Part shown: positions 25,374-34,361 of the stretch, in pieces
Position numbering within the stretch: the stretch's first letter is position 1
Layout: the number at the start of each line of letters is the position of its first letter
Translations under genes and position numbers: made by a program
Source: Nitrosophilus kaiyonis
Lineage (GTDB): Bacteria; Campylobacterota; Campylobacteria; Campylobacterales; Nitratiruptoraceae
DNA: 64,000 bases
Direction: 5' to 3'
Assembly (NCBI RefSeq): GCF_027943725.1
Contig: NZ_AP025696.1
Location: forward strand, 1,589,501-1,653,500
The notes under the pieces: model-generated
The model's database searches: none
Seen by the model: the letters and a program-made list of their open reading frames with translations, nothing else
What the model was told of the DNA's origin: nothing

Positions 25374-27770
25374 ATGGAAAACAAAACTATTTTTATAAAA
25401 GCACAAGAACTTAAGAAAAAGCTAAAAAAAGAGATTTTTGGACAAAATGAAGCAATTGAAGAGGTTGTTGATGCATTAATTCATATAAATTTTTCTCCAA
25501 CAAAACAAAATTTCAAAGCTCTTTTTACCTTTTTAGGGCCACATAACAGCGGAAAAGTATATCTTGCAAAACTTTTAGCAAAATATAGTGATGAGTTTGA
25601 CAATATAAAAATTTTTGATATGGCTGAATTTACAGATCCAAATGATCAAAAAAAGCTGATAGGAGAGAATGGCTCTTTAACAAATTTTGTAAAAAAATAT
25701 CCAAATTCTATAATTGTTTTTAAAGATATTGATAAAGCTGACAATGTTATACAATTAGCAATATTAAACTATATAAAAGCACCATATGAAGAGAGTGGTG
25801 TTGATTTTAGTAATATTTTAATTATTTTCACATCAACTCTTGGCTCAAACTATATAAAAAGAGAGGACTTTTTATCTTTTTATAAAAAGGATAAGTTAAA
25901 AGCTGAAGCAAAAATCATAGAATATATAGCAAAAGAGAAAAAAGTTATTTATGATTTAGTTGAAAATGCAATAGATCCAGAACTTTTATCAACAATTGTA
26001 CAAAATTACATAATTTTATTTAAACCATTAAAAATAGACTCTATTTATAAAATTGCCCAAAAAGTATTAAACGAAACTATCAAAATTTTTAAAGAAAAAA
26101 GTAAAATTTCTATAGAGATTAAAAATAGTAAAGATTTCATAAAACTTATTGTTTTTAGCTTTTCTCCATATATAAATGCAAGAAGAATCCATAAAAAATT
26201 ACCAGATTTTATAATTGATCTTATTTATACAAATATTACAAAACATAACATAACCCCTAAAAAAACTGTTTTTGAAGTAGATAAAGAAGCTTTAAGTTTT
26301 ATTGATAAAATTAAAGATGAAGAGGAGTTTGTAAAAGATATAATAAAAAGAAACGAAAGTGTTGAATTAAAATTTGATTCTAAAATAAAAGATAATATTT
26401 TAGATATTAGTATAAAAAAAGCAACAAAAAAGAGACTTCCTCTTTATATCTCTCCATATGAAAAACCAGCACTTTTATACTCAAATATATCTTTTGATGA
26501 TGTTGCTGGACAAAAAAGTGTTAAAAAGAGTTTAAAAGAGATTATTGAAGTTTTAAAACATCCAAACTTAATAAAAAAATTTTCAATAGATATGCCAAAA
26601 GGAATGCTTTTATACGGCCCAAAAGGGGTTGGGAAAACCCTTCTTGGATTAGCTTTTGCAAAAGAGGCAAATCTTCCGTATATCTATTTAACTGGAAGTG
26701 ACCTTTTTGATGAAAACCTAATAAGAGTTGCTTATGAAAAAGCAAAAGAGTTTGCACCAGCTATTATATTTTTGGATGAGATAGATACAAAAGGTTTGAT
26801 TGAGGGTGTTTATACAACAATGCCACCTGAAACTTTAATAAATGAGCTTGATTCTTTAAACCAAGAAGGGAAAAATTTTGTTTTTACAATAGCAACAGCT
26901 ATAAATAAAGAAGATATCAATAAAAATATTATAGCTCCAGGAAGAATTGATATATTTGTTGAGGTTCCAGAGCTTGATATGGAGGCTAGAAAATTTTTTA
27001 TTAAAAAGATTTTAGAAAAACCAAATGATGGAAAAATAGATATTAATAGAGTTGCAAGGTATATGTCTGGAATGAGTGGATATGAGATGCAAAGAGTTGG
27101 AAAAGAGGCTGCATTATATGTAATTAGAAAAAATTTAAAAGTCATTACTGAAGATATTTTAATTGAGCAGATAAACAATATAAAATATGGATATAAATTA
27201 GAGAAAAAAAGAATAAGAAATATTGAAAAAGATCTTCACAAAACTGCCTATCATGAGGCTGGACATGCTGTTTTAAGCTATATTTTGCTTCCAGATATAA
27301 AAATAGAGCAAGTAACTATTACTCCAAGAGCTGAAACTTTAGGATTTGTTTCATATACAGACCAAGAGTTTATTACCAATATATCAAAAGAGGAGCTTTT
27401 TAATGATGTATGTGTTGCTCTTGCTGGACGTATAGCAAAACTAAAAAAATTTCCAAAAGAGGGAGAAGATACAGGAGCATCTCAAGATTTAGAGCAGGCA
27501 ACCTGGGAAGTATATAATGCAATTGCAAATTTTGGAATGGATGAAGAGATAGGATATGTAAATATAGATACATTAAACCAAAATGTTAGCAAATCTCTAT
27601 TTAAAGAAAAACTTGAAGAAAGGATATCCTATTGGATACAAGAGGCAACTAAAAAAACAAAAAATTTGGTTGATAAATATTGGAATAAGATAGAAAAAGT
27701 GGCAAATGAGCTAATTAAAAAAGAGATTATCGATGGGAATGAGCTTAAAAAAATTATGGAAGGCTCTTAA
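25374..27770 (+). CDS. AAA+ protease: degenerate Clp-like module fused to FtsH-like AAA-M41
   Basis: A 798-aa protein with two AAA modules and a zinc protease, no signal peptide and no membrane segment. Residues about 20-290 resemble the ClpB/ClpA second ATPase (IFGQNEAIEEVVDALI, IFTSTLGSNYI), but Walker A reads GPHNSGKV (55-62), Walker B FKDID and the arginine-finger stretch is lost, so it should not hydrolyse ATP. Residues about 365-600 are FtsH-like with intact Walker A (G415-T422) and Walker B FLDEID, yet the aromatic pore-loop segment is shortened and only one of the paired SRH arginines remains. Protease ligands HEAGH (627-631) and D705 are intact. Related soluble FtsH paralogues exist in Campylobacterota; substrates are unknown. 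Confidence 0.85.
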   Translation: MENKTIFIKAQELKKKLKKEIFGQNEAIEEVVDALIHINFSPTKQNFKALFTFLGPHNSGKVYLAKLLAKYSDEFDNIKIFDMAEFTDPNDQKKLIGENGSLTNFVKKYPNSIIVFKDIDKADNVIQLAILNYIKAPYEESGVDFSNILIIFTSTLGSNYIKREDFLSFYKKDKLKAEAKIIEYIAKEKKVIYDLVENAIDPELLSTIVQNYIILFKPLKIDSIYKIAQKVLNETIKIFKEKSKISIEIKNSKDFIKLIVFSFSPYINARRIHKKLPDFIIDLIYTNITKHNITPKKTVFEVDKEALSFIDKIKDEEEFVKDIIKRNESVELKFDSKIKDNILDISIKKATKKRLPLYISPYEKPALLYSNISFDDVAGQKSVKKSLKEIIEVLKHPNLIKKFSIDMPKGMLLYGPKGVGKTLLGLAFAKEANLPYIYLTGSDLFDENLIRVAYEKAKEFAPAIIFLDEIDTKGLIEGVYTTMPPETLINELDSLNQEGKNFVFTIATAINKEDINKNIIAPGRIDIFVEVPELDMEARKFFIKKILEKPNDGKIDINRVARYMSGMSGYEMQRVGKEAALYVIRKNLKVITEDILIEQINNIKYGYKLEKKRIRNIEKDLHKTAYHEAGHAVLSYILLPDIKIEQVTITPRAETLGFVSYTDQEFITNISKEELFNDVCVALAGRIAKLKKFPKEGEDTGASQDLEQATWEVYNAIANFGMDEEIGYVNIDTLNQNVSKSLFKEKLEERISYWIQEATKKTKNLVDKYWNKIEKVANELIKKEIIDGNELKKIMEGS

Positions 27771-28944
27771 ACCATTCCAATTCATCAAGCTTCTCCCAAG
27801 GATACTCTTCATATCCAACTTGTCCACGAGCAGCAGTTTGGACATAAGTAAAACCATTTTTTATAGGTTCATCAAGTCCAAATTTTTTTGTAATCCAAAG
27901 AGGAGTTAAAGGAAATCTATTCTTTATCAAATCTGAAAGCTCTTCATCTTTTAATTTTGTTTTGGATGTTCCTAATGTATTTACAGTAACAGAAAGAGGT
28001 TTGGCTATTCCTATAACATAGGATATTTCAACTACTGCTTTTTTAGCAAGTCCTGCTGCTACAATATGTTTTGCAATCCATCTTGCAGCATAAAGTCCAC
28101 TTCTATCAACTTTTGTATAATCTTTTGAACTTTGAGCACCACCACCAACTGGAGCATAGGCTCCATATGTGTCAGCAACTACTTTTCTGCCAGTCAAACC
28201 TGAATCCGCAATAGGACCGTGAATAACAAATTTACCTGTTCCATTTATGAAAAATTCAGTTTTTTCATCTATCATATCTGTAAATGAAGCCTGTTTAAAT
28301 ATAAGCTCTTTTAAATTTTTTCTAATATCTTCTTCATTAAAATCTTTTGAATGTGATTGAGCTATTATAATTTTATCCACTCTTTTTGGAATATTTTTAT
28401 CAAAGTTTTCTTTACTCTCATAATCAAGTACAACTTCAGTTTTTAAATCAATACCAAAAATATGTGGATTCAGTTTTGCATTATTATATAAAATATCTCT
28501 GAGTTCTCTTGCCATCATCAAAGCTGCTGGCATAAAATCTTCTCTCTCATCTGTTGCAAAGCCTATCATCATTCCCTGATCACCAGCTCCAATTTCTCCT
28601 TCTTTATCTACTCCTATACTTATTTCAGGAGATTGTCTGCTTATGTAAACTTCATAATTTAAATCTTCAGGAAAAATTGTTTCATTTTCACTAAATCCTT
28701 TTTCAGGATATCCAATATATTTTAAAGCCTCTTTTGCGCAGTTTATATAAAAATTTTTATCTATATTTTTATCAATTTTTACCTCACCACCTATTATTAC
28801 ATTTTTACCAACTACAAAAACTTCAGTTGCAACTCTAGCATTTTTATCAAGTTTTAATAACTCATCCACAATTCTATCTGCTATAATATCTGCACACTTA
28901 TCCGGATGTCCTGGAGAAACTGACTCTGAAGTATATAAATACAT
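27754..28944 (-). CDS. metK: S-adenosylmethionine synthetase
   Basis: Makes S-adenosylmethionine from methionine and ATP. The 396-aa protein shows SESVSPGHPDKCAD at residues 6-19, GEIGAGDQGMMIGFA near residue 115 and GGGAQSSKDYTKVDRSG near 268, the family signatures in order. The 3' end overlaps the convergent AAA-M41 gene by 17 bp. A TGTTATAAT extended -10 element sits in the 66-bp gap shared with the divergent DksA-like gene. Confidence 0.96.
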   Translation of the reverse strand: MYLYTSESVSPGHPDKCADIIADRIVDELLKLDKNARVATEVFVVGKNVIIGGEVKIDKNIDKNFYINCAKEALKYIGYPEKGFSENETIFPEDLNYEVYISRQSPEISIGVDKEGEIGAGDQGMMIGFATDEREDFMPAALMMARELRDILYNNAKLNPHIFGIDLKTEVVLDYESKENFDKNIPKRVDKIIIAQSHSKDFNEEDIRKNLKELIFKQASFTDMIDEKTEFFINGTGKFVIHGPIADSGLTGRKVVADTYGAYAPVGGGAQSSKDYTKVDRSGLYAARWIAKHIVAAGLAKKAVVEISYVIGIAKPLSVTVNTLGTSKTKLKDEELSDLIKNRFPLTPLWITKKFGLDEPIKNGFTYVQTAARGQVGYEEYPWEKLDELEWFKSLP

Positions 28945-28967
28945 ACTACTCCTATTTAATTTTTGGT

Positions 28968-28976
28968 ATTATAACA
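28968..28976 (-). promoter_or_regulatory. Predicted sigma-70 extended -10 element for metK
   Basis: Reading the minus strand, TG-T-TATAAT matches the extended -10 consensus and ends about 23 bp before the metK ATG. Upstream at 17 bp there is only a T-rich stretch, which is usual for Campylobacter-type housekeeping promoters that lack a conserved -35 box. Confidence 0.5.
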
Positions 28977-29010
28977 TGAGAGTTTACTATAAAAAAACAA
29001 AGGGGAAAAT

Positions 29011-29325
29011 ATGACTCAAGAACAACTTAATGAATTTAAAGAGATTTTAGAAAAAAGAAAAAAAGAAGTAGAAAATGAGCTTAAAAATATAAGAGCAGAA
29101 GTCGAAAGTATGATAGGAGATGATGCTATTGATGATATGGAGGATATGGCTGTATTAGAAAACACAGATAAAGATAACCAAGCTATTATTAAAAGACTAG
29201 AAGATGAGTTAAAAGATATAAATGAAGCTCTATTAAAAATAAAACAAGGAACATATGGTAAATGCAAAGATGGAAGCGAAATTTCTATCGATATTTTATA
29301 TGCAAATCCTCTTCATAAATGTTAA
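29011..29325 (+). CDS. Short DksA/TraR-like protein with degenerate zinc finger
   Basis: A 104-aa protein with the DksA/TraR layout: two long helices with an acidic tip (GDDAIDDMEDMAV, about residues 38-50) followed by LLKIKQGTYGKC. Classical members then have two CxxC pairs. Here the first pair is CKDG and the protein stops at HKC, leaving two cysteines in total. The coiled coil that enters the RNA polymerase secondary channel, including tip aspartates, is retained. No alternative frame restores a finger before the downstream fur start 9 bp away. Probably a transcription factor acting on RNA polymerase, cotranscribed with fur. Confidence 0.78.
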   Translation: MTQEQLNEFKEILEKRKKEVENELKNIRAEVESMIGDDAIDDMEDMAVLENTDKDNQAIIKRLEDELKDINEALLKIKQGTYGKCKDGSEISIDILYANPLHKC

Positions 29326-29334
29326 AGGAAAATT

Positions 29335-29781
29335 ATGACAAAGAGCTTTGATGAATATAAGGATAGATTAAAAGAGATTGTAAAATCAAAAGGTTTAAAA
29401 TATTCAACTCAAAGAGAAGAGATTTTAAAAGTTTTATATAATTCAAATAAACATCTATCACCAGAAGAGATATATAATGAAGTTAAAAAAATAAATCCTT
29501 CAATAGGACTTGCAACAGTATATAGAGCTTTGTCATTTTTAGAAAATGAAGGATTAGTTAATTCAATCTCTTTTGGTGCCGAAGGAAAAAAATATGAATT
29601 AAATAGAGGTTCTCATCATGATCATATGATATGTCTAAATTGCGGAAAAATTATCGAATTTTATGATGAAGAGTTAGAGAGATTACAAGAAAAAATTGCA
29701 AAAAAACATAGATTTAAATTAATTACACATGAACTTAATATGTATGGTTTATGTGAAGATTGTACAAAAGAGGAGTCTTAA
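29335..29781 (+). CDS. fur: Fur-family metal-responsive repressor
   Basis: A 148-aa winged-helix regulator. The DNA-binding domain (about 15-85) carries the family block STQREEILKVLYNSNKHLSPEEIY and GLATVYRALSFLENEGL. The dimerisation domain has HHDHMICLNCGKIIEF (about 92-107) and ends MYGLCEDC, providing the histidine and two CxxC zinc sites. Fur is more likely than PerR from the histidine cluster, but sequence alone does not settle it. It follows the DksA-like gene by 9 bp; its end overlaps the convergent EI24 gene by 4 bp. Confidence 0.88.
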   Translation: MTKSFDEYKDRLKEIVKSKGLKYSTQREEILKVLYNSNKHLSPEEIYNEVKKINPSIGLATVYRALSFLENEGLVNSISFGAEGKKYELNRGSHHDHMICLNCGKIIEFYDEELERLQEKIAKKHRFKLITHELNMYGLCEDCTKEES

Positions 29782-30707
29782 CTCCTCATTATTTTTTTAT
29801 GATGCATTATCCAATGAAAATACATTGTTAAAACAAAAAATGGAGTAAAAAAAGAGATAATTGGAATAAAATTCAATACCGATGCTGTTAATGCAATACT
29901 CCAAATAATTAATCTATGATGTTTTAATTCATCAAAATCATAATCCGCACAAAACATTGAACAAACTCCAAGAAATGCTGATTCTTTATATAACCAAGTC
30001 CATAAAAACCAAATAATTAAAAAATTTGCAAATGGAATAAATAAAACTGGAACTGCAGCTAACATAAAAACTATAAAAAGAAAAATATCTCTAGATAAAA
30101 TAGCAAATGCAAAATTGGATTTTATATTGTTTTGTGAGTCAATATCAGGATAGTGAATATCTTTTAATGTTGATAAGTATGGCTCTTTATATATAAATAC
30201 AACTAAATATAGTGTTATAACAAAAAAGTTATAAAAAATATAAATAGCCAAAAGGTAAGAAATTCCTTGATCCACAGTTTCAAAAGGCAGCCATGTCAAA
30301 AGCTTTTTTATTTCTTCATATATAAGATTCCATTTAAAAATGATAACTGCAGACCAAAAAACTGATATCATTAAAATCAATAATACATTTAAAAATTCAT
30401 AAAATCTACTTTCAATATTCTTATAGAAAAAATTTGTAAAAAGTCCTATTATAAAAGCATATGTTATCATTGTTGCTAAAAACCATATAAAAAATGAGAT
30501 AATAAAAGCACCATTTGCACGTATTATTGAAAATGGTATCCAAGTTATTATTTTATATGTATATGATGTAACTACATCCCACAATAACCATCCTATCCCA
30601 AACCATAATAACAAAACCGGAATGCCTGTGATTAAAGCCAATTTAATACTATCAGTTGTCAATACATCTTTTATAGATTTCACAAAAAAATAGTTAAATT
30701 TGACCAT
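29778..30707 (-). CDS. EI24/CysZ-like multi-pass membrane protein
   Basis: A 309-aa inner-membrane protein with about six to seven hydrophobic segments. The block IPFANFLIIWFLWTWLYKESAFLGVC and the C-terminal FIPIISFFTPFFVLTMYFHWIMHH resemble the EI24 domain (PF07264), which includes the sulfate permease CysZ. No sulfur-assimilation genes adjoin it, so transport of sulfate is not supported by context. Start ATG is preceded by AAAGGCTTAAT. Convergent with fur. Confidence 0.7.
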   Translation of the reverse strand: MVKFNYFFVKSIKDVLTTDSIKLALITGIPVLLLWFGIGWLLWDVVTSYTYKIITWIPFSIIRANGAFIISFFIWFLATMITYAFIIGLFTNFFYKNIESRFYEFLNVLLILMISVFWSAVIIFKWNLIYEEIKKLLTWLPFETVDQGISYLLAIYIFYNFFVITLYLVVFIYKEPYLSTLKDIHYPDIDSQNNIKSNFAFAILSRDIFLFIVFMLAAVPVLFIPFANFLIIWFLWTWLYKESAFLGVCSMFCADYDFDELKHHRLIIWSIALTASVLNFIPIISFFTPFFVLTMYFHWIMHHKKIMRS

Positions 30708-30739
30708 ATTAAGCCTTTTATATTTTATAATTTCTATAA

Positions 30740-30748
30740 TGATATAAT
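30740..30748 (+). promoter_or_regulatory. Predicted extended -10 element for mscS-like gene
   Basis: TG-A-TATAAT, an exact extended -10 match, lies 32 bp before the ATG of the mechanosensitive channel gene. A second TATAAT occurs 8 bp upstream (30735-30740). The intergenic region is short and AT-rich, so chance matches are possible. Confidence 0.42.
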
Positions 30749-30780
30749 AAATTAATTAAAATTTTCTAATAAAGGGAATC

Positions 30781-32583
30781 ATGAAAAAGATATTATCAAT
30801 TTTATTATATTTAACTTGCATAATTTTTGCCTCTGATATTAATACTACATTAATTAAACCAAATAATGTAAAAGTATATGAATCATTGCTAAAAGAGTTA
30901 AAATCAAAAGAGAGTAACAATAGTGAAATAAAACTTCAAGAATCACTATTATATAAACTAATAAATATATCAAAATATCAAAAAGAGAGTAAAAAATTTA
31001 CATTAAATCAAGCAAAAAATTCAGAGGAATTAATAGAAAATTTTTTAAATATTGTAAATGTTTACAGAGACTATTTGCAAAAACTAGATGATGCAAAAGA
31101 AAAAGAGAAAAAGTTAGAAATAATTAAACATACTATTGAGAATTTAAAAAAAGAAGATAAAAAATATTTAACACTTCAACTGCAGTATGCCTTTTATTAT
31201 AGAAGTTATCAAAAACTTAAAAAACAAATAAGCTATGTAGAAAATAATTTTGACAATTGGATAAAAACAATATCAGCTAATATAGACAAAATAACATTTG
31301 ATAAAAAAAATATTGAAAAAATTATAGAAAAAAAATCCAAAGAATATGACGAATTAAAAAATAAAATTGCCCAATTCAAACTTGAATATGAAAGATTAAA
31401 ACTTTTAGAAAGAAAAGACAAAATAATAAAAATAGAAAAATCTTTAAAAATTTTAAATCAAAAAAGAGTTCAAATAATAAAAAATATCATAAAAAACTAT
31501 CTTTATTTTTTCTTTAAAGAAGTAAAATATAAAAATAAAAAAGCTTTTTACTATAAAAATAAAATTGAAAAATATATAGCAGATATTGCAGATATAGATA
31601 ATTATTATACAAATGCTTTTTTATTTGTTCTAGATAAATTTACAACATATAAAATGGGCAAAACAAAAGTTTTTGTTGCTGAAACAAAAGAGTCAATTAT
31701 TGATTTTGCAAAATATATATGGAGTCTATTTAAAAAACCAATCTTCACTTTAAATGAAAAAAATATTGATACACTTGATATCTTAAGAGCTCTTTTAATT
31801 TTAATATTTGGTATATATCTTGGAAAGATATATAAAAGATATATTAAAAGCCTTAGTCAAAGAGTTGTTAATCTGACTCAATCAAGTAGAACACTTCTTA
31901 GTAATCTTGGATACTATTTTATTATCATTTTATCATTTTTTATATCTTTAAAAGCTATAGGTATTGATTTCACATCATTAACTTTAATTGCAGGTGCTTT
32001 ATCAGTTGGAATTGGTTTTGGTCTTCAAAATATAGTATCAAATTTCATATCTGGAATTATATTAATGTTTGAAAAAAGTATAAAAATTGGGGATTTTATA
32101 GAACTTAGTGAAGATTTAAGAGGAATTGTTACAGATATAAGTATGAGATCAACTACAATAACTACAAATGACAATATTGACATAATCATTCCAAATCAAA
32201 CTTTTATTCAAAATAATGTTATCAATTGGACATTAACTTCAGATGTTAGAAGATTAAGAATCCCTTTTGGTGTAGCATATGGAACAGATATTGAAAAGGT
32301 TAAAAAATGTATTATTAATGCTCTCAATGAAAGTGATATAGATTTCATAAGAAAAGACCCCTTTAAAAGACCTTTAGTTGTAATGACTCAAATGAATAAT
32401 AGCAGTGTTGATTTTGAACTATTTGTTTGGGTAAAAGGAGAAAAAACTTTACTTCCAAGAAGAACAAAAGCAGAATTTTTAGAACTTATATATAAATCTT
32501 TATATAAGTGTGGTATCGAAATACCTTTTCCTCAAAGAGATATACATATCAAAGAGCCAATTTCAGTTAATCTTAAAAGATAA
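30781..32583 (+). CDS. MscS-family mechanosensitive ion channel with long periplasmic region
   Basis: A 600-aa channel. Signal peptide (1-17), a periplasmic coiled-coil region of about 250 residues, membrane segments near 335-360 and 375-400, then the pore helix LIAGALSVGIGFGLQNIVSNFISGIILMFEKSIKIGDFIEL (shared A/G pattern of MscS TM3) and the beta domain with NNDNIDIIIPNQTFI. It is larger than E. coli MscS and resembles MscK/YbdG-size members. The role is relief of turgor on osmotic downshock. Confidence 0.9.
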   Translation: MKKILSILLYLTCIIFASDINTTLIKPNNVKVYESLLKELKSKESNNSEIKLQESLLYKLINISKYQKESKKFTLNQAKNSEELIENFLNIVNVYRDYLQKLDDAKEKEKKLEIIKHTIENLKKEDKKYLTLQLQYAFYYRSYQKLKKQISYVENNFDNWIKTISANIDKITFDKKNIEKIIEKKSKEYDELKNKIAQFKLEYERLKLLERKDKIIKIEKSLKILNQKRVQIIKNIIKNYLYFFFKEVKYKNKKAFYYKNKIEKYIADIADIDNYYTNAFLFVLDKFTTYKMGKTKVFVAETKESIIDFAKYIWSLFKKPIFTLNEKNIDTLDILRALLILIFGIYLGKIYKRYIKSLSQRVVNLTQSSRTLLSNLGYYFIIILSFFISLKAIGIDFTSLTLIAGALSVGIGFGLQNIVSNFISGIILMFEKSIKIGDFIELSEDLRGIVTDISMRSTTITTNDNIDIIIPNQTFIQNNVINWTLTSDVRRLRIPFGVAYGTDIEKVKKCIINALNESDIDFIRKDPFKRPLVVMTQMNNSSVDFELFVWVKGEKTLLPRRTKAEFLELIYKSLYKCGIEIPFPQRDIHIKEPISVNLKR

Positions 32584-32662
32584 AATTTACAATTTTTCAA
32601 AATTTAAATTATATTTAATTATAAACTAATATAATAATTATATTCCACCCAAAGGATCAAAA

Positions 32663-33133
32663 ATGAATGTACTGCATCCCCCATTTGTACACTTTGTTAT
32701 TGCTCTTCCAGTTGCAGCTTTGTTTTCTCAATTAACTTATTTAGGTACAAAAGATCTTACCTATTCAAAAGCTTCAACAAGGATTCTGGCTCTTTCATTA
32801 TTAATCTCTTTTTTCGCAATATATGGGGGATTAAATGATGCAAATAATATTTTAAATAATAATCTTATTTTAGAAAATGGAAAATCTCTAATTTATAAAC
32901 ATAAATTATTTGGATTTATTACTGTAATAACTCTTTTTGTAACAACATTTTTAAAATGGTTTGCAATATTAAAAAAGTCATTTACTTTAGAAAAATTATC
33001 ACTTCTATTTATAATTTTTACTATTTTAGCTGTCTTATATGAAGGTAATATGGGCGGAAAAATAGTATATAAATATTCTGGAGGAATTGATAACAAAATA
33101 ATTAAAGAAAGATTTAATAACTTAAATAAATAA
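32663..33133 (+). CDS. DUF2231 family membrane protein
   Basis: A 156-aa protein with four membrane segments. The opening LHPPFVHFVIALPVA and the closing GNMGGKIVYKY are the DUF2231 signatures; the paired histidines in HPPFVHF have been suggested to bind metal or haem in this family, without proof. The stop codon lies 3 bp from the 3' end of the convergent RNase P RNA gene. An AAAGGATC site precedes the start. Confidence 0.8.
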   Translation: MNVLHPPFVHFVIALPVAALFSQLTYLGTKDLTYSKASTRILALSLLISFFAIYGGLNDANNILNNNLILENGKSLIYKHKLFGFITVITLFVTTFLKWFAILKKSFTLEKLSLLFIIFTILAVLYEGNMGGKIVYKYSGGIDNKIIKERFNNLNK

Positions 33134-33135
33134 TG

Positions 33136-33531
33136 TTGGCATAGCTGTAAGCCGAGTTCTGTATTTGAGGGCTATTTATCTATGGCTCTATATCACTATA
33201 GAGCTCTTGCGTTAGGCTCAATATCATGAGACTTTAACCAGGCCTAACTTGCTGCGGGTTGGGTTTACAATGCCTTCTGTATTGCTACAGAAGCGGTGAG
33301 CTCTTACCTCACCCTTTCACCCTTACCCCGCACCTACTTTTGGGCATATGTATTTATAAATTATATATTATCGATACAATATACAAAAGTAGGTGCGGGG
33401 CGGTTTACTTTCTGTTGCACTTTCCCTTGGCTTATCCTAGATAGGCTTCGCCAGCCACCAGTTAGGTGGAACCCTGTCTCATTGCAGCTCGGACTTTCCT
33501 CTGCATTAGCAGCAGCCCTCTGCTATGCCAA
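33136..33531 (-). ncRNA. rnpB: RNase P RNA (bacterial type A)
   Basis: On the minus strand the catalytic RNA of RNase P is recognisable throughout: P1 pairs TTGGCATAGC at the 5' end with GCTATGCCAA at the 3' end; GAGGAAAGTCCG (CR I) near 33500-33489; AGTGCAACAGAAAGTAAACCGCC near 33424-33402; GGGTAAGGGTGAAAGGGTG (CR III) near 33328-33310; and ACAGAACTCGGCTTA near the 3' end. The P12 helix is extended to a perfect 17-bp stem (33326-33342 with 33384-33400) capped by an AT-rich 41-nt loop. It matures the 5' ends of tRNAs, including the two in this window. Confidence 0.96.
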
Positions 33532-33535
33532 TTGA

Positions 33536-33564
33536 ATTATACCTTAAAATTTTCTGAAAGTAAA
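33536..33564 (-). promoter_or_regulatory. Predicted sigma-70 promoter of rnpB
   Basis: On the minus strand TTTACT and TATAAT are separated by exactly 17 bp. The -10 box ends 6 nt before the G that would be the first base of the P1 helix, so the predicted transcription start matches the RNA structure. Confidence 0.65.
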
Positions 33565-33594
33565 GAGTTTTGAGCATCAAGCATTAGATATTGA

Positions 33595-33708
33595 AGATTA
33601 AGTCATTTAGTTATTCAAACAAGTAATTAGGAGTTATTTTTTATATTATTCATCATTTAGCCATTGGATTAGTCTTAATGACTAATTACCAATGACTAAT
33701 GACTATTT
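33595..33708. repeat. Intergenic heptad repeat (locus G)
   Basis: Four consecutive 7-bp units at 33677-33704 (AATGACT three times, AATTACC once) end just before the oorC stop codon. The left part (33595-33660) is looser, with AGTCATTTAG and CATTTAG words that can pair with the heptads. No gene was seen between oorC and the rnpB promoter. Confidence 0.72.
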
Positions 33709-34284
33709 TTATACTTTTAAAGGCCCTTTTTCTAAAGCCTCTCTAGCATATTTTTCACCAAGTTCAAAAGCTTTTTTATTTAATTCAACAACTTTTGCTG
33801 GAACTTTAGAAATCATAGTTTCAAATACCAAATCTCTATCGATACATTTTGTCATCTCAACTGTTATACCAAGAGCAACAACAGATTGAGTAACAACATT
33901 TCCAACTTCCTCTTTTGCAATTGTAATAAGAGGAATTTCATAAATTTCCCATTTTTGAATATCTTCATTAGATGGTGTTACCAAATTTGGCTCAACTACA
34001 ATTCTACCACCAGGTTTAACACCACTTTTAAATTGGTCATAACTTACTTGAGCAGTTGAAAGCATAAAATCGATTTCACCCTCATTAGCATAAGGATATA
34101 AAATCTCTTCATCATCTAAAATAATATCAACTTTTGTAGGACCACCTCTAACTTGGGATGTATATGTTGCAGCTTTTACACCATAGCCACCCTGCTTAAT
34201 TTTAGCTGTAGCTAAAATTTCACCAGCCAATAAAACACCTTGTCCACCAACACCTGTAAATCTTAATTGATATCTCATAGTCAA
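33709..34284 (-). CDS. oorC: 2-oxoglutarate:acceptor oxidoreductase, gamma subunit
   Basis: Gamma-type subunit of the 2-oxoglutarate ferredoxin oxidoreductase, 191 aa, with RFTGVGGQGVLLAGEILA at residues 8-25 and YTSQVRGGPTKVDIIL near 41. In Campylobacter and Helicobacter OorDABC links oxidative decarboxylation of 2-oxoglutarate to ferredoxin/flavodoxin; in autotrophs the same enzyme runs in reverse, fixing CO2 onto succinyl-CoA. Last gene of a ten-kilobase operon; a 77-bp gap with a weak TCCCC/GGGGA hairpin separates it from oorB. Confidence 0.94.
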   Translation of the reverse strand: MTMRYQLRFTGVGGQGVLLAGEILATAKIKQGGYGVKAATYTSQVRGGPTKVDIILDDEEILYPYANEGEIDFMLSTAQVSYDQFKSGVKPGGRIVVEPNLVTPSNEDIQKWEIYEIPLITIAKEEVGNVVTQSVVALGITVEMTKCIDRDLVFETMISKVPAKVVELNKKAFELGEKYAREALEKGPLKV

Positions 34285-34361
34285 CTTCCTTTGAGTTAGT
34301 TTTTGTTATTTCTTTGAATAACTACTATGAGCCTCCCCAGAGAGGGGAAAACTTAAAGTAA

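Noticed and set aside
33259-33535. Two + strand open frames across 33259-33535
   Set aside because: They are antisense to RNase P RNA, whose conserved regions and P1 pairing are clear on the minus strand.
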